Assembly: GCF_938045405.1 (NCBI RefSeq) | Contig: NZ_CALIMW010000297.1 | Location: 1 to 34,285, forward strand | Reading direction: 5' to 3' | Origin: an uncultured Campylobacter sp. | Lineage (GTDB): Bacteria > Campylobacterota > Campylobacteria > Campylobacterales > Campylobacteraceae | DNA length: 34,285 nt | In this document: one piece after another, positions 24,576-33,328 of the stretch | Numbering within the stretch: the first letter of the stretch is position 1 | Layout: each line of letters starts with the position of its first letter | Position numbers and translations under genes: made by a program | The notes under the pieces: model-generated | Told to the model about the DNA's origin: nothing | The model's input: the letters and a program-made list of their open reading frames with translations, nothing else | The model's database searches: none

Positions 24576-25615
24576 AAATTTTATTCATCATCGCAGCTCT
24601 TAGAAACGGCGGCGCCGAGCGCGTGCTGCAGGTTTTGGCGAACCATTTTGCGCGCGCAAACGACGTTACGATCGCGATTTTGGAAAACGACGAGGGCAGG
24701 TATAAATTTAGCGAAAAGATAAAATTTTTGCATCTGGACGTTTATAAAAACGGCGGCAGGTTCGATAAATACAGAATTTTGCGCGAGTGTTTCAAGCGCG
24801 AGCGCCCAAGCGTCATCATCAGCTTTATGGACTGGACGAACGTAGCGTGCGTGATCGCAAATTTCGGACTTAAAATTCCACTCATCGCGACCGAGCACAA
24901 CGCGCACGATTATCTGCGAAGCGGGCTTTTTAGCCGCGTGCGCGATCTGTGCTATAAAAAAGCAGACGCGCTTACGGTGCTTACGCGCTCGGACTTTGAG
25001 TACTATTCGCGATTTGTCAAAAACTGCTTCGTCGTGCATAACCCCTTTTTCGGCGAGATCTGCGACGCAAAAAGCGCCAAGCGAAACGTGATCTTAAGCG
25101 TCGGTAGGCTCGAGCCCGTCAAGGGGTATGAAATTTACTTTGATGCGCTAAGCAGGATCGATAAAAGTCTGCTTGAGAAGTGGGAAATTTTAATCGCGGG
25201 TGACGGCTCGCTGCGCGAAAGCTTGCGCGAGCTAGCGGCGCGGCTTGGACTTGAAGTGCGATTTTTAGGGCATAAGCAGGACGTGAGCGAACTGTATAAA
25301 GAAGCCAAAATTTTTGTGCTCAGTTCGCTTAATGAAGGGCTTTCGAACGTGCTGATCGAGTCTGCATTTTACGGCTGCGCACGGCTTAGCAGCGACACGG
25401 CGGGCGCAAAAGAGCTCATAAAGGACGGCTTTAGCGGCATTTTGTTTAAACGCGGCGATGCGAATGAACTTGCGAGCAAGCTTGAAAATTTAATGCGTGA
25501 TGAGGCGCTGCGAGACGCTCTCGTGCAAAATGCAAATGAAAATTTAGACGAGTTTTTGCAAGAGCGCATAGTCGAGCTCTGGCAGGGCTTGATCGATCGG
25601 TTTGCGCGCAAATAG
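24572..25615 (+). CDS. PglH-like GT4 glycosyltransferase (second copy)
   Basis: The 347-residue enzyme opens with FIIAALRNGGAERVLQVLAN and has VIISFMDWTNVACVIA, ATEHNAHDYLRS, SVGRLEPVKGYE, IAGDGSLRE and EGLSNVLIES, the GT4 donor-binding and E-x7-E motifs. IACIAA-type and IISEHSN-type segments of C. jejuni PglH have close counterparts here, so it is a PglH homologue and a paralogue of the gene at 22231. Of the two I cannot decide which is the orthologue. It overlaps the GT2 gene by ATGA, and a 246-base gap follows. Confidence 0.82.
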   Translation: MKILFIIAALRNGGAERVLQVLANHFARANDVTIAILENDEGRYKFSEKIKFLHLDVYKNGGRFDKYRILRECFKRERPSVIISFMDWTNVACVIANFGLKIPLIATEHNAHDYLRSGLFSRVRDLCYKKADALTVLTRSDFEYYSRFVKNCFVVHNPFFGEICDAKSAKRNVILSVGRLEPVKGYEIYFDALSRIDKSLLEKWEILIAGDGSLRESLRELAARLGLEVRFLGHKQDVSELYKEAKIFVLSSLNEGLSNVLIESAFYGCARLSSDTAGAKELIKDGFSGILFKRGDANELASKLENLMRDEALRDALVQNANENLDEFLQERIVELWQGLIDRFARK

Positions 25616-25861
25616 CAGCCGCTTATCGATGCCCTAGCGCCGCGCAGGGATAAATTTAAACTTCGGTGTGCTAAGATAGGCTCTTGCGCCAAGCGTAGTA
25701 GCGCGTTTAAATTTACAAAGCGCATCGCGCGATGAAATTTAGCCGCTTAGAACAGCGCAAAACGCGCTAAATTTAAACGGAATGCGCGGCGTATGCTCGC
25801 ATAAAAAGCGAAACTAAAGCTTAAATTTATGGCGCGGCAGCGATATTTAAAAGGTAAAGGG
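25616..25861. other. 246-base gap inside the pgl locus
   Basis: No gene is visible. AAATTT occurs five times, and CGTTTAAATTTA near 25700 pairs with TAAATTTAAACG near 25770 as a 12-bp inverted repeat. No sound promoter is evident. The gap breaks an otherwise tightly packed operon. Confidence 0.5.
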
Positions 25862-26980
25862 ATGAAGAAATTAAGCGTTTTTATATATTCGATGGGAGGC
25901 GGCGGCGCCGAGCGCGTCGTAAGCAACCTCTTAGGCGAGCTTACGGCACGCTACGAGGTGCATCTGGTGCTGATGAACGAGAGGATTTTTTATGAAATTC
26001 CAAGCGGCGTGCAGATCCATTTCATCGAAAAATCAGCCCCTTTTGAAAATGGACTGCTGAAACTCGCAAAACTGCCGTTTTTGGCGCTGCGCTACAAAAA
26101 GCTATGCGAGAGGCTGGGCATCGATATCCACTTCGTTTGGATGAACCGCCCTTGTTACGTGGCGGCGCTCGCGCGGGTTTACGGGCTACGCGGAACGATG
26201 ATTTTTAACGAATGCTCGACGCCGTCGGTGCTGTATAAAGATGCGAACTTCAAATCTAAAATTTCAAAGCTTTTGCTGCGTAAGCTCTATCCGAAGGCCG
26301 ATTTTATCTTTCCAAACTCGCTCGGCAACCTGCGCGATCTGGCGGATAATTTCGGAATTGACGAGCGCAAGATGAGCGTGCTATACAACGCGATCGATCT
26401 TGATGAGATCAGTCGCAAAGCTAGCGAGCCTATCGCGCAGCAGCAGCCGTTTTTCCTAAGCGTCGGCAGGCTCGATGCGGGTAAAAACCACGCGCTTTTG
26501 ATCCGCGCGTATGCAAATTTAAAAAATAACGACAAAGACCTGCTGATCTTAGGTGACGGAGTGCTGCGAGTCGAGCTTGAGGCTCTGATAGAGGAGCTGG
26601 GCTTAGGTGGTCGCGTGAAGCTTTTGGGCTTTGACGCAAACCCGTATAAATATATGGCCAGATGCTACGCGTTTGTCTTCGTAAGCCTTTTTGAGGGGTT
26701 TTCAAACGCGCTAATCGAGGCTCTTGCTTGCGGCAAGCTCGTGATTTCAAGCGATCATCAAAGCGGCGCGCGCGAGCTTATGGGGCAGAGCGAATGGGGC
26801 GTGCTGGTGGGCGTGAACGATCTAGAAAGCACCCAAGCGGCGATGCAAAAAGCGCTGGATGATGAAAATTATGTAAAATTTTATGAGAAAAAGGCTAAAA
26901 TTAGAGCCTCGTTTTTCGATAAAAAACGGATAGCAAGCGAGCTGATCGCAAAAATAGAACAAATCGACGAAGGAAAATAG
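25862..26980 (+). CDS. pglJ: N-acetylgalactosamine transferase PglJ
   Basis: PglJ in C. jejuni adds the second GalNAc to undecaprenyl-PP-diNAcBac-GalNAc. I chose ATG 25862 over 25829 because AAAGGTAAAGGG precedes it and the protein then begins KLSVFIYSMGGGGAERVV, as in C. jejuni. Other near-identical parts are IDIHFVWMNRPCYVAALAR, NECSTPSVLYKDANF, VLYNAIDLDEIS, SVGRLDAGKNHALLIRAYA, LLGFDANPYKYM and EGFSNALIEALACG. Length is 372 residues, close to the orthologue. Confidence 0.92.
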   Translation: MKKLSVFIYSMGGGGAERVVSNLLGELTARYEVHLVLMNERIFYEIPSGVQIHFIEKSAPFENGLLKLAKLPFLALRYKKLCERLGIDIHFVWMNRPCYVAALARVYGLRGTMIFNECSTPSVLYKDANFKSKISKLLLRKLYPKADFIFPNSLGNLRDLADNFGIDERKMSVLYNAIDLDEISRKASEPIAQQQPFFLSVGRLDAGKNHALLIRAYANLKNNDKDLLILGDGVLRVELEALIEELGLGGRVKLLGFDANPYKYMARCYAFVFVSLFEGFSNALIEALACGKLVISSDHQSGARELMGQSEWGVLVGVNDLESTQAAMQKALDDENYVKFYEKKAKIRASFFDKKRIASELIAKIEQIDEGK

Positions 26981-26982
26981 GC

Positions 26983-29730
26983 GTGGGTGAAGAAAAAAAG
27001 GCTTTTAGCGTCAGAGAGATCGACGAAGGATCGGACGATCAAAAAGGCGCGCAATCAATGGGTGCCGACAAAGCTGCCTTAAGCGAAAATTTTGCTAGTG
27101 AGGGAAATTTTGACGCAGAGTATTCCGCAGGCGGCGGAGAGAATTTTAGCGGCGAAAATGCCGAGCTTAAGGGTAGCGAGGATACCGCGCCTCAGAGCGA
27201 TAAAAATTCCGCACTTGATGCAAAAAATTCTGCGAGCAAAAATTCCGCGCACGCCGGCGTTAAAAATTTAAGCGACGATCAAGCGCGCGCTGTTTCTGCA
27301 AAAATGCGAGCACAAAAAAAATCCAAAAAGGCTAAAAAATCAAGCGGACGAAATTCTACCTCGGTAAATTCTGAAAATTCCGCAGGCGCAAATTCTACAA
27401 ACTCAAATTTAAAGGACACTGCGAATTCCACGAGCAAAAATTCTACAAATAAAAATTCCGCAAAAGCTGCTAATTTGGCTAAATTTAAAAATGTGAATTC
27501 CGCAAGTGCTTTAAATTCTACAAACGGTATAAATTCTGATAATTCTAAAAACTCTACAGCAGAAAATTCCCAAAATTCTAAAAATCAGTCAGCTGGCGTG
27601 CTCCCTGCCAGGCGCAGAATTTTTGGCTTTATAAAAAATTATGAGTTCTCCAAGCATATTTTGCTGATGATTTTGTTCGCGTTTGCCTTTAGCGTGGCGT
27701 TTCGTATGTGGTGGGTGCACTGGGCGAGCGGATTTCCGAACTACTTTTTTTGGGACGGCGAGCTGATGATAAACACCAACGACGGCTACGCCTTTGCAGA
27801 GGGCGCGCGCGACCGACTCGCTGGCTTTCATCAGCCCAACGATCTTAGCTACTTTAGTGCACCGCTTTCGATCGTGACGGCGTTTTTGGCTGAAATTTTG
27901 CCCTTTAAAATCGAGACGATATTCGTTTATCTGCCGGCTTTGTTTAGCTCGCTCATCGTAGTGCCGATTTTATTAATTTCAAGCGAGTTTCGCTGCATGC
28001 GCGCGGGCTTCATCGGCGCGCTTGTCGCGAGCGTGGCGAATAGCTACTACAACCGCACGATGGCGGGGTATTACGACACCGATATGCTAAATATCGTGCT
28101 TGCGATGTGTATTTTGTGGGCGCTCATCCGCATTTGCACGCGCGGCTCGCGCAGCACGCTGTTTTGGCTGGGCGCGTTTGTGATATTTTATATGTGGTGG
28201 TATCCGTCCAGCTTTTCGCTAAATTCCATGATGCTCGCCATGTTTTTTGCCTACACGCTGATTTTTAAGCGAAAAAGTGCGGTAAATTACGAAGCGATGA
28301 TTATCTTTTTGATCGCGCTTTGCTCCACGCCTTTGATAGCTAAAATTTTAATCTCACTTGCGCTATTTTGGCTCTTTGCATTTAGAGGAAAGCTATTAAA
28401 TTTTAAAATTTTAGCGATTATCGGCGCACTTGCCGTAGTCTTTTTCGTCGCAAACGGAGGTCTTAGCCCGATCATCTTTCAGGCGAAATTTTATATCTTC
28501 CGCTCCTTTGCGGACAACGCCGATACGGCATTTCATTTTTTCAACGTCAATCAAACAATCCAAGAATCAGGCATCGTGCCGACTAATATCTTTATGGAGC
28601 GCATCAGCTCGCACGTCGCGGTTTTCGTGATCGCAGCGATCGGATACGTAGTGCTTTGCTTTAGGCATAAGGAATTTTTGCTCTCGATCCCGCTTCTGCT
28701 TTTGGGCTTTGCGGCAAACAAAGCGGGCCTTAGATTTACGATCTACGCTGTGGGCGTGATGGGGCTGAGCTTCGGATATATTTTGTATTTTTGCGTAAAG
28801 CGCTTGGATCTGCCAAAGATCGCAGGGCGCGCGATACTGCTTATTTTAACGGCGCTTGCCATTTACCCCGCATGGCAGCACATCGTCTCGTACAAGGTCG
28901 ATACGGTCTTTTATCAAAGCGAAGTGCGGGTGCTCGATGAGCTTAAAGATAAAGCGAAGCGCGAGGATTACGCGCTTTCGTGGTGGGACTACGGATACGG
29001 CATACGCTATTACAGCGATGTAAAGACCCTCATCGACGGCGGCAAACACCTCGGCAACGATAATTTCCCTGTTAGCTTTGCGCTTTTTAGAGATCAGATG
29101 AGCTCTGCAAATATGGCGCGCCTGGATGTCGAATACACCGAGCGCGGATATAGCGAAAAAATTCCAAACAAGCTAAAGCAAATTTTAAAAGACTATAACG
29201 CGACCGACGTCAATGATTTTATCTTAAGCTTGGGACTGGCTGATTTTAAGCCGCCGAAGCCTACGCGCGACATCTATTACATCTTGCCCGATCGTATGAT
29301 GAATATCTTCCCCGTCGTCACGCAGTTTTCAAACATCGACATCACCGACGGCAAGCAGCTAAGTGAGCTGTTTTTCATAACGAGCGATAGGTTCGTTCAG
29401 GATCAAAGCGGCGTGCATATGGACAACGGCTTTTCGATCTCGTCTAGCCTTTTAAATTTAGAATATAGCGGCAGAAAATTCGCGATCAATACCTTTTACG
29501 AAACGAGCTACGACGCGAACGGCAAGCTTTCGGTCAAGGAGTTTAATATGGACAGCAGCGCGCAATTTTACGTGATTTTCATGCGCGATTACGGGAGATT
29601 TTTACTGCTAGATAAGACGATGCTAAACTCAAGCTACATTCAGCTTTTTGTATTTGAAAGATATAGGCCCGAGCTATTCGAGCCTGTGATCTTAAGCCCT
29701 GCTGTGAAAGTTTATAAATTAAAGCGCTAG
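26983..29730 (+). CDS. pglB: Oligosaccharyltransferase PglB with a long N-terminal extension
   Basis: PglB moves the glycan en bloc from undecaprenyl diphosphate to Asn in D/E-x-N-x-S/T sequons in the periplasm. Catalytic features are all present: MINTNDGYAFAEGARD in the first external loop, NRTMAGYYDTDM, TIQE of external loop 5, the Arg in FMERISSHVAVF and WWDYG at 667-671. In C. jejuni WWDYG is at 457-461, so this protein is longer by about 205 residues before its first helix (about 225-245). Residues 1-223 are a hydrophilic Asn/Ser/Ala/Lys tail expected in the cytosol. GTG 26983 has GAAGG upstream. WWDYGYG replaces the C. jejuni WWDYGYP. Confidence 0.96.
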   Translation: MGEEKKAFSVREIDEGSDDQKGAQSMGADKAALSENFASEGNFDAEYSAGGGENFSGENAELKGSEDTAPQSDKNSALDAKNSASKNSAHAGVKNLSDDQARAVSAKMRAQKKSKKAKKSSGRNSTSVNSENSAGANSTNSNLKDTANSTSKNSTNKNSAKAANLAKFKNVNSASALNSTNGINSDNSKNSTAENSQNSKNQSAGVLPARRRIFGFIKNYEFSKHILLMILFAFAFSVAFRMWWVHWASGFPNYFFWDGELMINTNDGYAFAEGARDRLAGFHQPNDLSYFSAPLSIVTAFLAEILPFKIETIFVYLPALFSSLIVVPILLISSEFRCMRAGFIGALVASVANSYYNRTMAGYYDTDMLNIVLAMCILWALIRICTRGSRSTLFWLGAFVIFYMWWYPSSFSLNSMMLAMFFAYTLIFKRKSAVNYEAMIIFLIALCSTPLIAKILISLALFWLFAFRGKLLNFKILAIIGALAVVFFVANGGLSPIIFQAKFYIFRSFADNADTAFHFFNVNQTIQESGIVPTNIFMERISSHVAVFVIAAIGYVVLCFRHKEFLLSIPLLLLGFAANKAGLRFTIYAVGVMGLSFGYILYFCVKRLDLPKIAGRAILLILTALAIYPAWQHIVSYKVDTVFYQSEVRVLDELKDKAKREDYALSWWDYGYGIRYYSDVKTLIDGGKHLGNDNFPVSFALFRDQMSSANMARLDVEYTERGYSEKIPNKLKQILKDYNATDVNDFILSLGLADFKPPKPTRDIYYILPDRMMNIFPVVTQFSNIDITDGKQLSELFFITSDRFVQDQSGVHMDNGFSISSSLLNLEYSGRKFAINTFYETSYDANGKLSVKEFNMDSSAQFYVIFMRDYGRFLLLDKTMLNSSYIQLFVFERYRPELFEPVILSPAVKVYKLKR
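27022..27600 (+). repeat. Coding low-complexity repeat at the pglB 5' end
   Basis: Nearly 200 codons of AAAAATTCCGC, AAATTCTAC and AAATTCTGA words giving KNSA, KNST, NSENSA. It ends close before the first transmembrane helix, leaving the catalytic core intact. Confidence 0.65.
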
Positions 29731-29762
29731 ATAAAATTTTGCCGCAAGCTAAGGAGAAATTT

Positions 29763-29816
29763 ATGAAATTTAATCTCGCAACGCCAAGCAAGGAATGCAG
29801 CATATGGCTCGCATAG
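29763..29816 (+). CDS. 17-codon ORF overlapping the pglA start
   Basis: A strong AAGGAG site at 29751-29756 serves ATG 29763, which encodes MKFNLATPSKECSIWLA and a TAG at 29814-29816. It runs past the pglA ATG (29804) in another frame. It could be a leader that couples pglA translation, or the remnant of a former start. Confidence 0.35.
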   Translation: MKFNLATPSKECSIWLA

Positions 29817-30931
29817 GGTTTTTAAGCCATGCCGATATGAGCTTACATTTCTTTCGTCGCCCGATAATGCAGGCTTTAAAAGAGCGCGGACACGAGGTTT
29901 TTGCAATCGCTCCTCGAGGCGCTTATACGCAGGATTTGGCACGCGATTTTAATGCCGTAACCTACGATCTTGATCGAGCTAGCCTGAATCCGCTTACCGT
30001 ATTTAGCAACACCAAAGCCCTTGCGCGCGAGCTAAAGAGGCTAAATTTGGACCTGCTGCAAACAGCTGCGCACAAATCAAACGTGTTTGGTACACTGGCG
30101 GCTCGAGAGGCGGGTATAAAATATGTGATAAACTTAGTCGAGGGGCTGGGCAGCTTTTATATCGACGATGATATTAAAACAAGGCTTGTGCGAGCGGTTT
30201 TGGAGAAGCTTTATAAATTTTCATTTTCGCAGGCGGATGCTTGCGTATTTGTAAACGATGCCGATCCCGATTATATGCTATCTCGCGGGCTTATTGCGAA
30301 GCAAAAGGTCATAAGGATTAAAAGTGTAGGCGTAGATGCTGAAAGATTCAACCCCAAAATCGTTAGTGCGGCGGATCTGGGCGAGGATTTGCACGGCAAA
30401 AAGATCGTGCTGATGATAGCTCGCGCGATGTGGCATAAGGGCGTGAGAGAATTCTACGAAGCAGCAGAAATTTTAAAAGATCGATCGGATGCGAAATTTG
30501 TCTTTGTGGGCGAGGGTTTTGCGGGCAATAAAAGCACCGCTGATCCTGCATTTTTGCAAAGCGGTGCGGTGCATTATCTAGGCGCTAGAAACGATGTGCC
30601 TGAGCTTTTGAAGGCTAGTTACCTGCTGGCACTTCCTAGCTACAAGGAGGGCTTTCCGCGCACGGTTTTAGAGGCGATGAGCATGGCGCGAGCCTGCGTG
30701 GTAAGCGACTGTAGCGGCTGCGTCGAGGCGGTGCAAGATGGCGTCAACGGCTTAATTTGCCGCACTCGCGACGCAGAGGGCCTTGCGCGAAAGATCGAAA
30801 TTCTATTGGACGATGCTGCGCTTTGCGAGAGGCTAGGGCGAAACGGGCGCGAGATGGTGCTTGCAAATTACGACGAAAAGATCGTCACGGAAAAATATTT
30901 AGAGGTTTATAGGAAATTTATCGATGTATAG
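29804..30931 (+). CDS. pglA: N-acetylgalactosaminyltransferase PglA
   Basis: PglA adds the first GalNAc (alpha-1,3) to undecaprenyl-PP-diNAcBac. I prefer ATG 29804 to the in-frame ATG at 29795 because the protein then begins MARIGFLSHADMS, like C. jejuni PglA (MRIGFLSHA), and AAGGA lies at suitable spacing. Diagnostic segments are RASLNPLTVF, QTAAHKSNVFGTLAA, LVEGLGSFYIDDD, IKSVGVD, MIARAMWHKGVREFYEAA, GAVHYLGARNDV and YKEGFPRTVLEA. It has 375 residues, close to the C. jejuni length, and overlaps pglC by eight bases. Confidence 0.95.
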   Translation: MARIGFLSHADMSLHFFRRPIMQALKERGHEVFAIAPRGAYTQDLARDFNAVTYDLDRASLNPLTVFSNTKALARELKRLNLDLLQTAAHKSNVFGTLAAREAGIKYVINLVEGLGSFYIDDDIKTRLVRAVLEKLYKFSFSQADACVFVNDADPDYMLSRGLIAKQKVIRIKSVGVDAERFNPKIVSAADLGEDLHGKKIVLMIARAMWHKGVREFYEAAEILKDRSDAKFVFVGEGFAGNKSTADPAFLQSGAVHYLGARNDVPELLKASYLLALPSYKEGFPRTVLEAMSMARACVVSDCSGCVEAVQDGVNGLICRTRDAEGLARKIEILLDDAALCERLGRNGREMVLANYDEKIVTEKYLEVYRKFIDV

Positions 30932-31529
30932 GTGTTTTTTAAAGCGTGCGCTCGATTTTACGGCGGCTTTGGTTTTGATCATTTTGGTTTCGCCCGTGAT
31001 GGCGCTTACGTGGTTCTTGATCCGCAAGCACATTAGCAAAAGCGCGATTTTTACGCAATCTCGCCCTGGGCTTGATGAGCAAATTTTTAAAATTTACAAA
31101 TTTAAAACGATGAGCGACGAGCGCGGCGCAGACGGCGAGCTTCTACCCGACGAAGAGCGGCTGAACGATTACGGTAAAAAGATCCGCGCGCTAAGCCTGG
31201 ATGAGCTGCCGCAGCTTTTCAACGTGCTAAAGGGCGATATGAGCTTCATCGGGCCGCGCCCGCTGCTGATCGAGTACCTGCCGCTTTATTCGCCGCAGCA
31301 GCGCCTTAGGCACAGCGTGCGCCCGGGCATCACGGGGCTTGCGCAGGTAAACGGACGCAACGCGATCAGCTGGGAGAAAAAATTTGAGTTCGACACGTAT
31401 TACGCGCAAAATTTAAGCTTCGCGCTCGATCTTAAGATCGCGCTTTTGACGATTAAAAAAGTGCTTGCGAAAGAGGGCGTGAATAAAGAGGGCATGGCGA
31501 CTACGGAGAAATTTAATGGGCACAACTAA
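30924..31529 (+). CDS. pglC: Phosphoglycosyl transferase PglC (diNAcBac-1-phosphate)
   Basis: PglC transfers phospho-diNAcBac from UDP-diNAcBac to undecaprenyl phosphate, the first membrane step. The 201-residue monotopic enzyme has the N-terminal re-entrant helix (about 8-33, with SPVMA), FTQSRPGL, IYKFKTM, the catalytic Asp-Glu pair D93-E94 in SLDELPQLFN, and GDMSFIGPRPLL. These positions coincide with C. jejuni PglC (D93, E94). It overlaps pglA and pglD at its ends, indicating tight coupling. Confidence 0.95.
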   Translation: MYRCFLKRALDFTAALVLIILVSPVMALTWFLIRKHISKSAIFTQSRPGLDEQIFKIYKFKTMSDERGADGELLPDEERLNDYGKKIRALSLDELPQLFNVLKGDMSFIGPRPLLIEYLPLYSPQQRLRHSVRPGITGLAQVNGRNAISWEKKFEFDTYYAQNLSFALDLKIALLTIKKVLAKEGVNKEGMATTEKFNGHN

Positions 31530-32115
31530 AATTTACGTTTACGGCGCGAGCGGACACGGGCTAGTAGTCGCCGACGTCGCGCTAGCCGCGCGCGAGGCTA
31601 AATTTAGCGAGGTCGTTTTTTTAGACGACGCGGCGGGGCTGAAATTTAGCGAGGATCTGCCGAAGCACCCCGTAATAATCGCAATCGGCGATAATAAAAC
31701 CCGCGCAAAGATACAAGAGAAGGTAGCGCGCGCGGGTTTTGAGATAGCGACGCTAATTCATCAAAGCGCCATCGTTAGCCCAAGCGCCGTTATCGGCGCG
31801 GGCGCGGTCGTAATGCCAGGCGCCGTGATAAATGCGCGAGCTAAAATCGGTCGCGGCGCGATAATCAATTCAGGCGTCGTAATCGAGCATGAGTGCGAGA
31901 TCGGCGAGTTTGCGCACATTAGCCCAAACGCGGCGCTTGCGGGCGGCGTGAAGGTGGGGGCGTTTTCGCACGTGGGCATCGGCGCTAGCGTCATTCAGAG
32001 GCTAAAGATCGGACAGCGCTGCATCATCGGCGCGGGCGCTGCGGTCGTGCGCGACATAGCTAGCGATAGCGTAGCCGTAGGCGTGCCTGCTCGCGTGATT
32101 AAAAAAAATGGCTGA
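31516..32115 (+). CDS. pglD: UDP-4-amino-sugar N-acetyltransferase PglD
   Basis: PglD acetylates UDP-4-amino-4,6-dideoxy-GlcNAc with acetyl-CoA to give UDP-diNAcBac. The 199 residues show the N-terminal Rossmann-like domain (YVYGASGHGLVVAD, 8-20) and a left-handed beta helix of hexapeptide repeats. The catalytic base is H125 in VVIEHECEIG, the same number as in C. jejuni. ATG 31516 lies inside pglC and follows GGAG. The gene ends in an A8 tract just before its stop. Confidence 0.95.
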   Translation: MGTTKIYVYGASGHGLVVADVALAAREAKFSEVVFLDDAAGLKFSEDLPKHPVIIAIGDNKTRAKIQEKVARAGFEIATLIHQSAIVSPSAVIGAGAVVMPGAVINARAKIGRGAIINSGVVIEHECEIGEFAHISPNAALAGGVKVGAFSHVGIGASVIQRLKIGQRCIIGAGAAVVRDIASDSVAVGVPARVIKKNG

Positions 32116-32142
32116 ATTTAAAATTTATAGCATTAAAAGTGA

Positions 32143-32148
32143 TAAAAT
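32143..32148 (+). promoter_or_regulatory. Possible -10 box before pglE
   Basis: TAAAAT in AAGTGATAAAATCCG, about 83 bases before the pglE ATG, in a 115-base gap. It may give pglE-pglF an internal promoter. Confidence 0.35.
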
Positions 32149-32230
32149 CCGAGCATTTAAATTTAATGCCGAAAGCTAAATTTAGCCTTGCATCGCGCGA
32201 GGTTAAATTTTAAATCAAGGAAGGATAGAG

Positions 32231-33328
32231 ATGGCAAGAGTATTTTTAAGCCCGCCTAATATGGGCGGCGATGAGCTTGAGTATATAAAAAAGGTATTTG
32301 AGAGCAACTATATCGCGCCTTTGGGCGAATATGTCAATCGCTTTGAAGACGCAGTGAAGTCCTATACTGGCACGCGCGGCGCGCTGGCGCTAAACGCAGG
32401 CACGGCGGCACTTCATCTAGCGCTTCGTTGCAGCGGCGTAAAGGACGGCGACGTGGTGCTTGGCTCCACATTTACCTTCATGGCGTCGCTAAATCCGATA
32501 TTTTACGAGCGCTGCGTGCCGGTGCTGATAGACAGCGACGAGAGTTGGAATTTAAGCCCGAAGCTGCTTAAAGAAGCGATCAAAAAATCGCCGAAAAAGC
32601 CAAAGGCGCTCATCGTTACGCACCTTTACGGACAGGCTGCGAAGATGGATGAGATATGCGAAATTTGCGCGAACGAAGGCATTGATGTTATCGAGGATGC
32701 CGCAGAGGCGCTGGGCGGATTTTATAAGGGTAAAGCACTTGGCGGTATCGGAAAATGCGGCGCGCTAAGCTTCAATGGCAATAAAATCATCACTACCTCT
32801 GGCGGCGGAATGCTGATCTCAAATGATGAGGAGCTAGTGGCTAAGGCTAGATTTTTAAGCACCCAGGCGCGCGAGCCGCTGCTTCACTACGAGCACAAAG
32901 ACTACGGCTACAACTACCGCTTAAGCAACGTCTTAGGCGCTATCGGCGTAGGCCAGATGGAGGTATTGCCGCAGCGCGTGAAAAGAAAACGCGAAATTTT
33001 TAAAATTTACGAGGATCTGTTTAGAGGCACCGACGTGGAGTTTATGCCCGAAGTAGAAGGCGGCAAGGGCAATAGATGGCTTACGACGCTTCTATTTAAG
33101 AAAAAGGATGCCCATCTAAAGGTTATCGACGCTCTAAATAAAGCCGACATTGAATCTCGTCCGCTTTGGAAGCCGATGCATCTGCAAAGCATCTTTGCAG
33201 GCGTGCTTAGCGTAGTTGACGGCACGAGCGAGGATATGTTTAGTCGCGGCATCTGCCTTCCTAGCGGCACCGATATGAGCGACGAGACGATCGAGCGCGT
33301 CGTAAAAATCGTAAAAGAAAACATCTGA
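32231..33328 (+). CDS. pglE: UDP-4-keto sugar aminotransferase PglE
   Basis: PglE is a PLP enzyme that converts UDP-4-keto-6-deoxy-GlcNAc to the 4-amino sugar. The 365-residue fold-type I aminotransferase (DegT/DnrJ/EryC1) has NAGTAALHLAL (55-65) for phosphate contacts, VIEDAAEALGG and the PLP lysine K185 in SFNGNKIITTSGGG. The C-terminal SRPLWKPMHLQ is the family's substrate segment. ATG 32231 follows AAGGAAGG. It overlaps pglF by one base. Confidence 0.95.
   Translation: MARVFLSPPNMGGDELEYIKKVFESNYIAPLGEYVNRFEDAVKSYTGTRGALALNAGTAALHLALRCSGVKDGDVVLGSTFTFMASLNPIFYERCVPVLIDSDESWNLSPKLLKEAIKKSPKKPKALIVTHLYGQAAKMDEICEICANEGIDVIEDAAEALGGFYKGKALGGIGKCGALSFNGNKIITTSGGGMLISNDEELVAKARFLSTQAREPLLHYEHKDYGYNYRLSNVLGAIGVGQMEVLPQRVKRKREIFKIYEDLFRGTDVEFMPEVEGGKGNRWLTTLLFKKKDAHLKVIDALNKADIESRPLWKPMHLQSIFAGVLSVVDGTSEDMFSRGICLPSGTDMSDETIERVVKIVKENI

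Noticed and set aside
25829..25861. Upstream start for pglJ
   Set aside because: The added residues MARQRYLKGKG have no counterpart in C. jejuni PglJ, and the ribosome site favours 25862.
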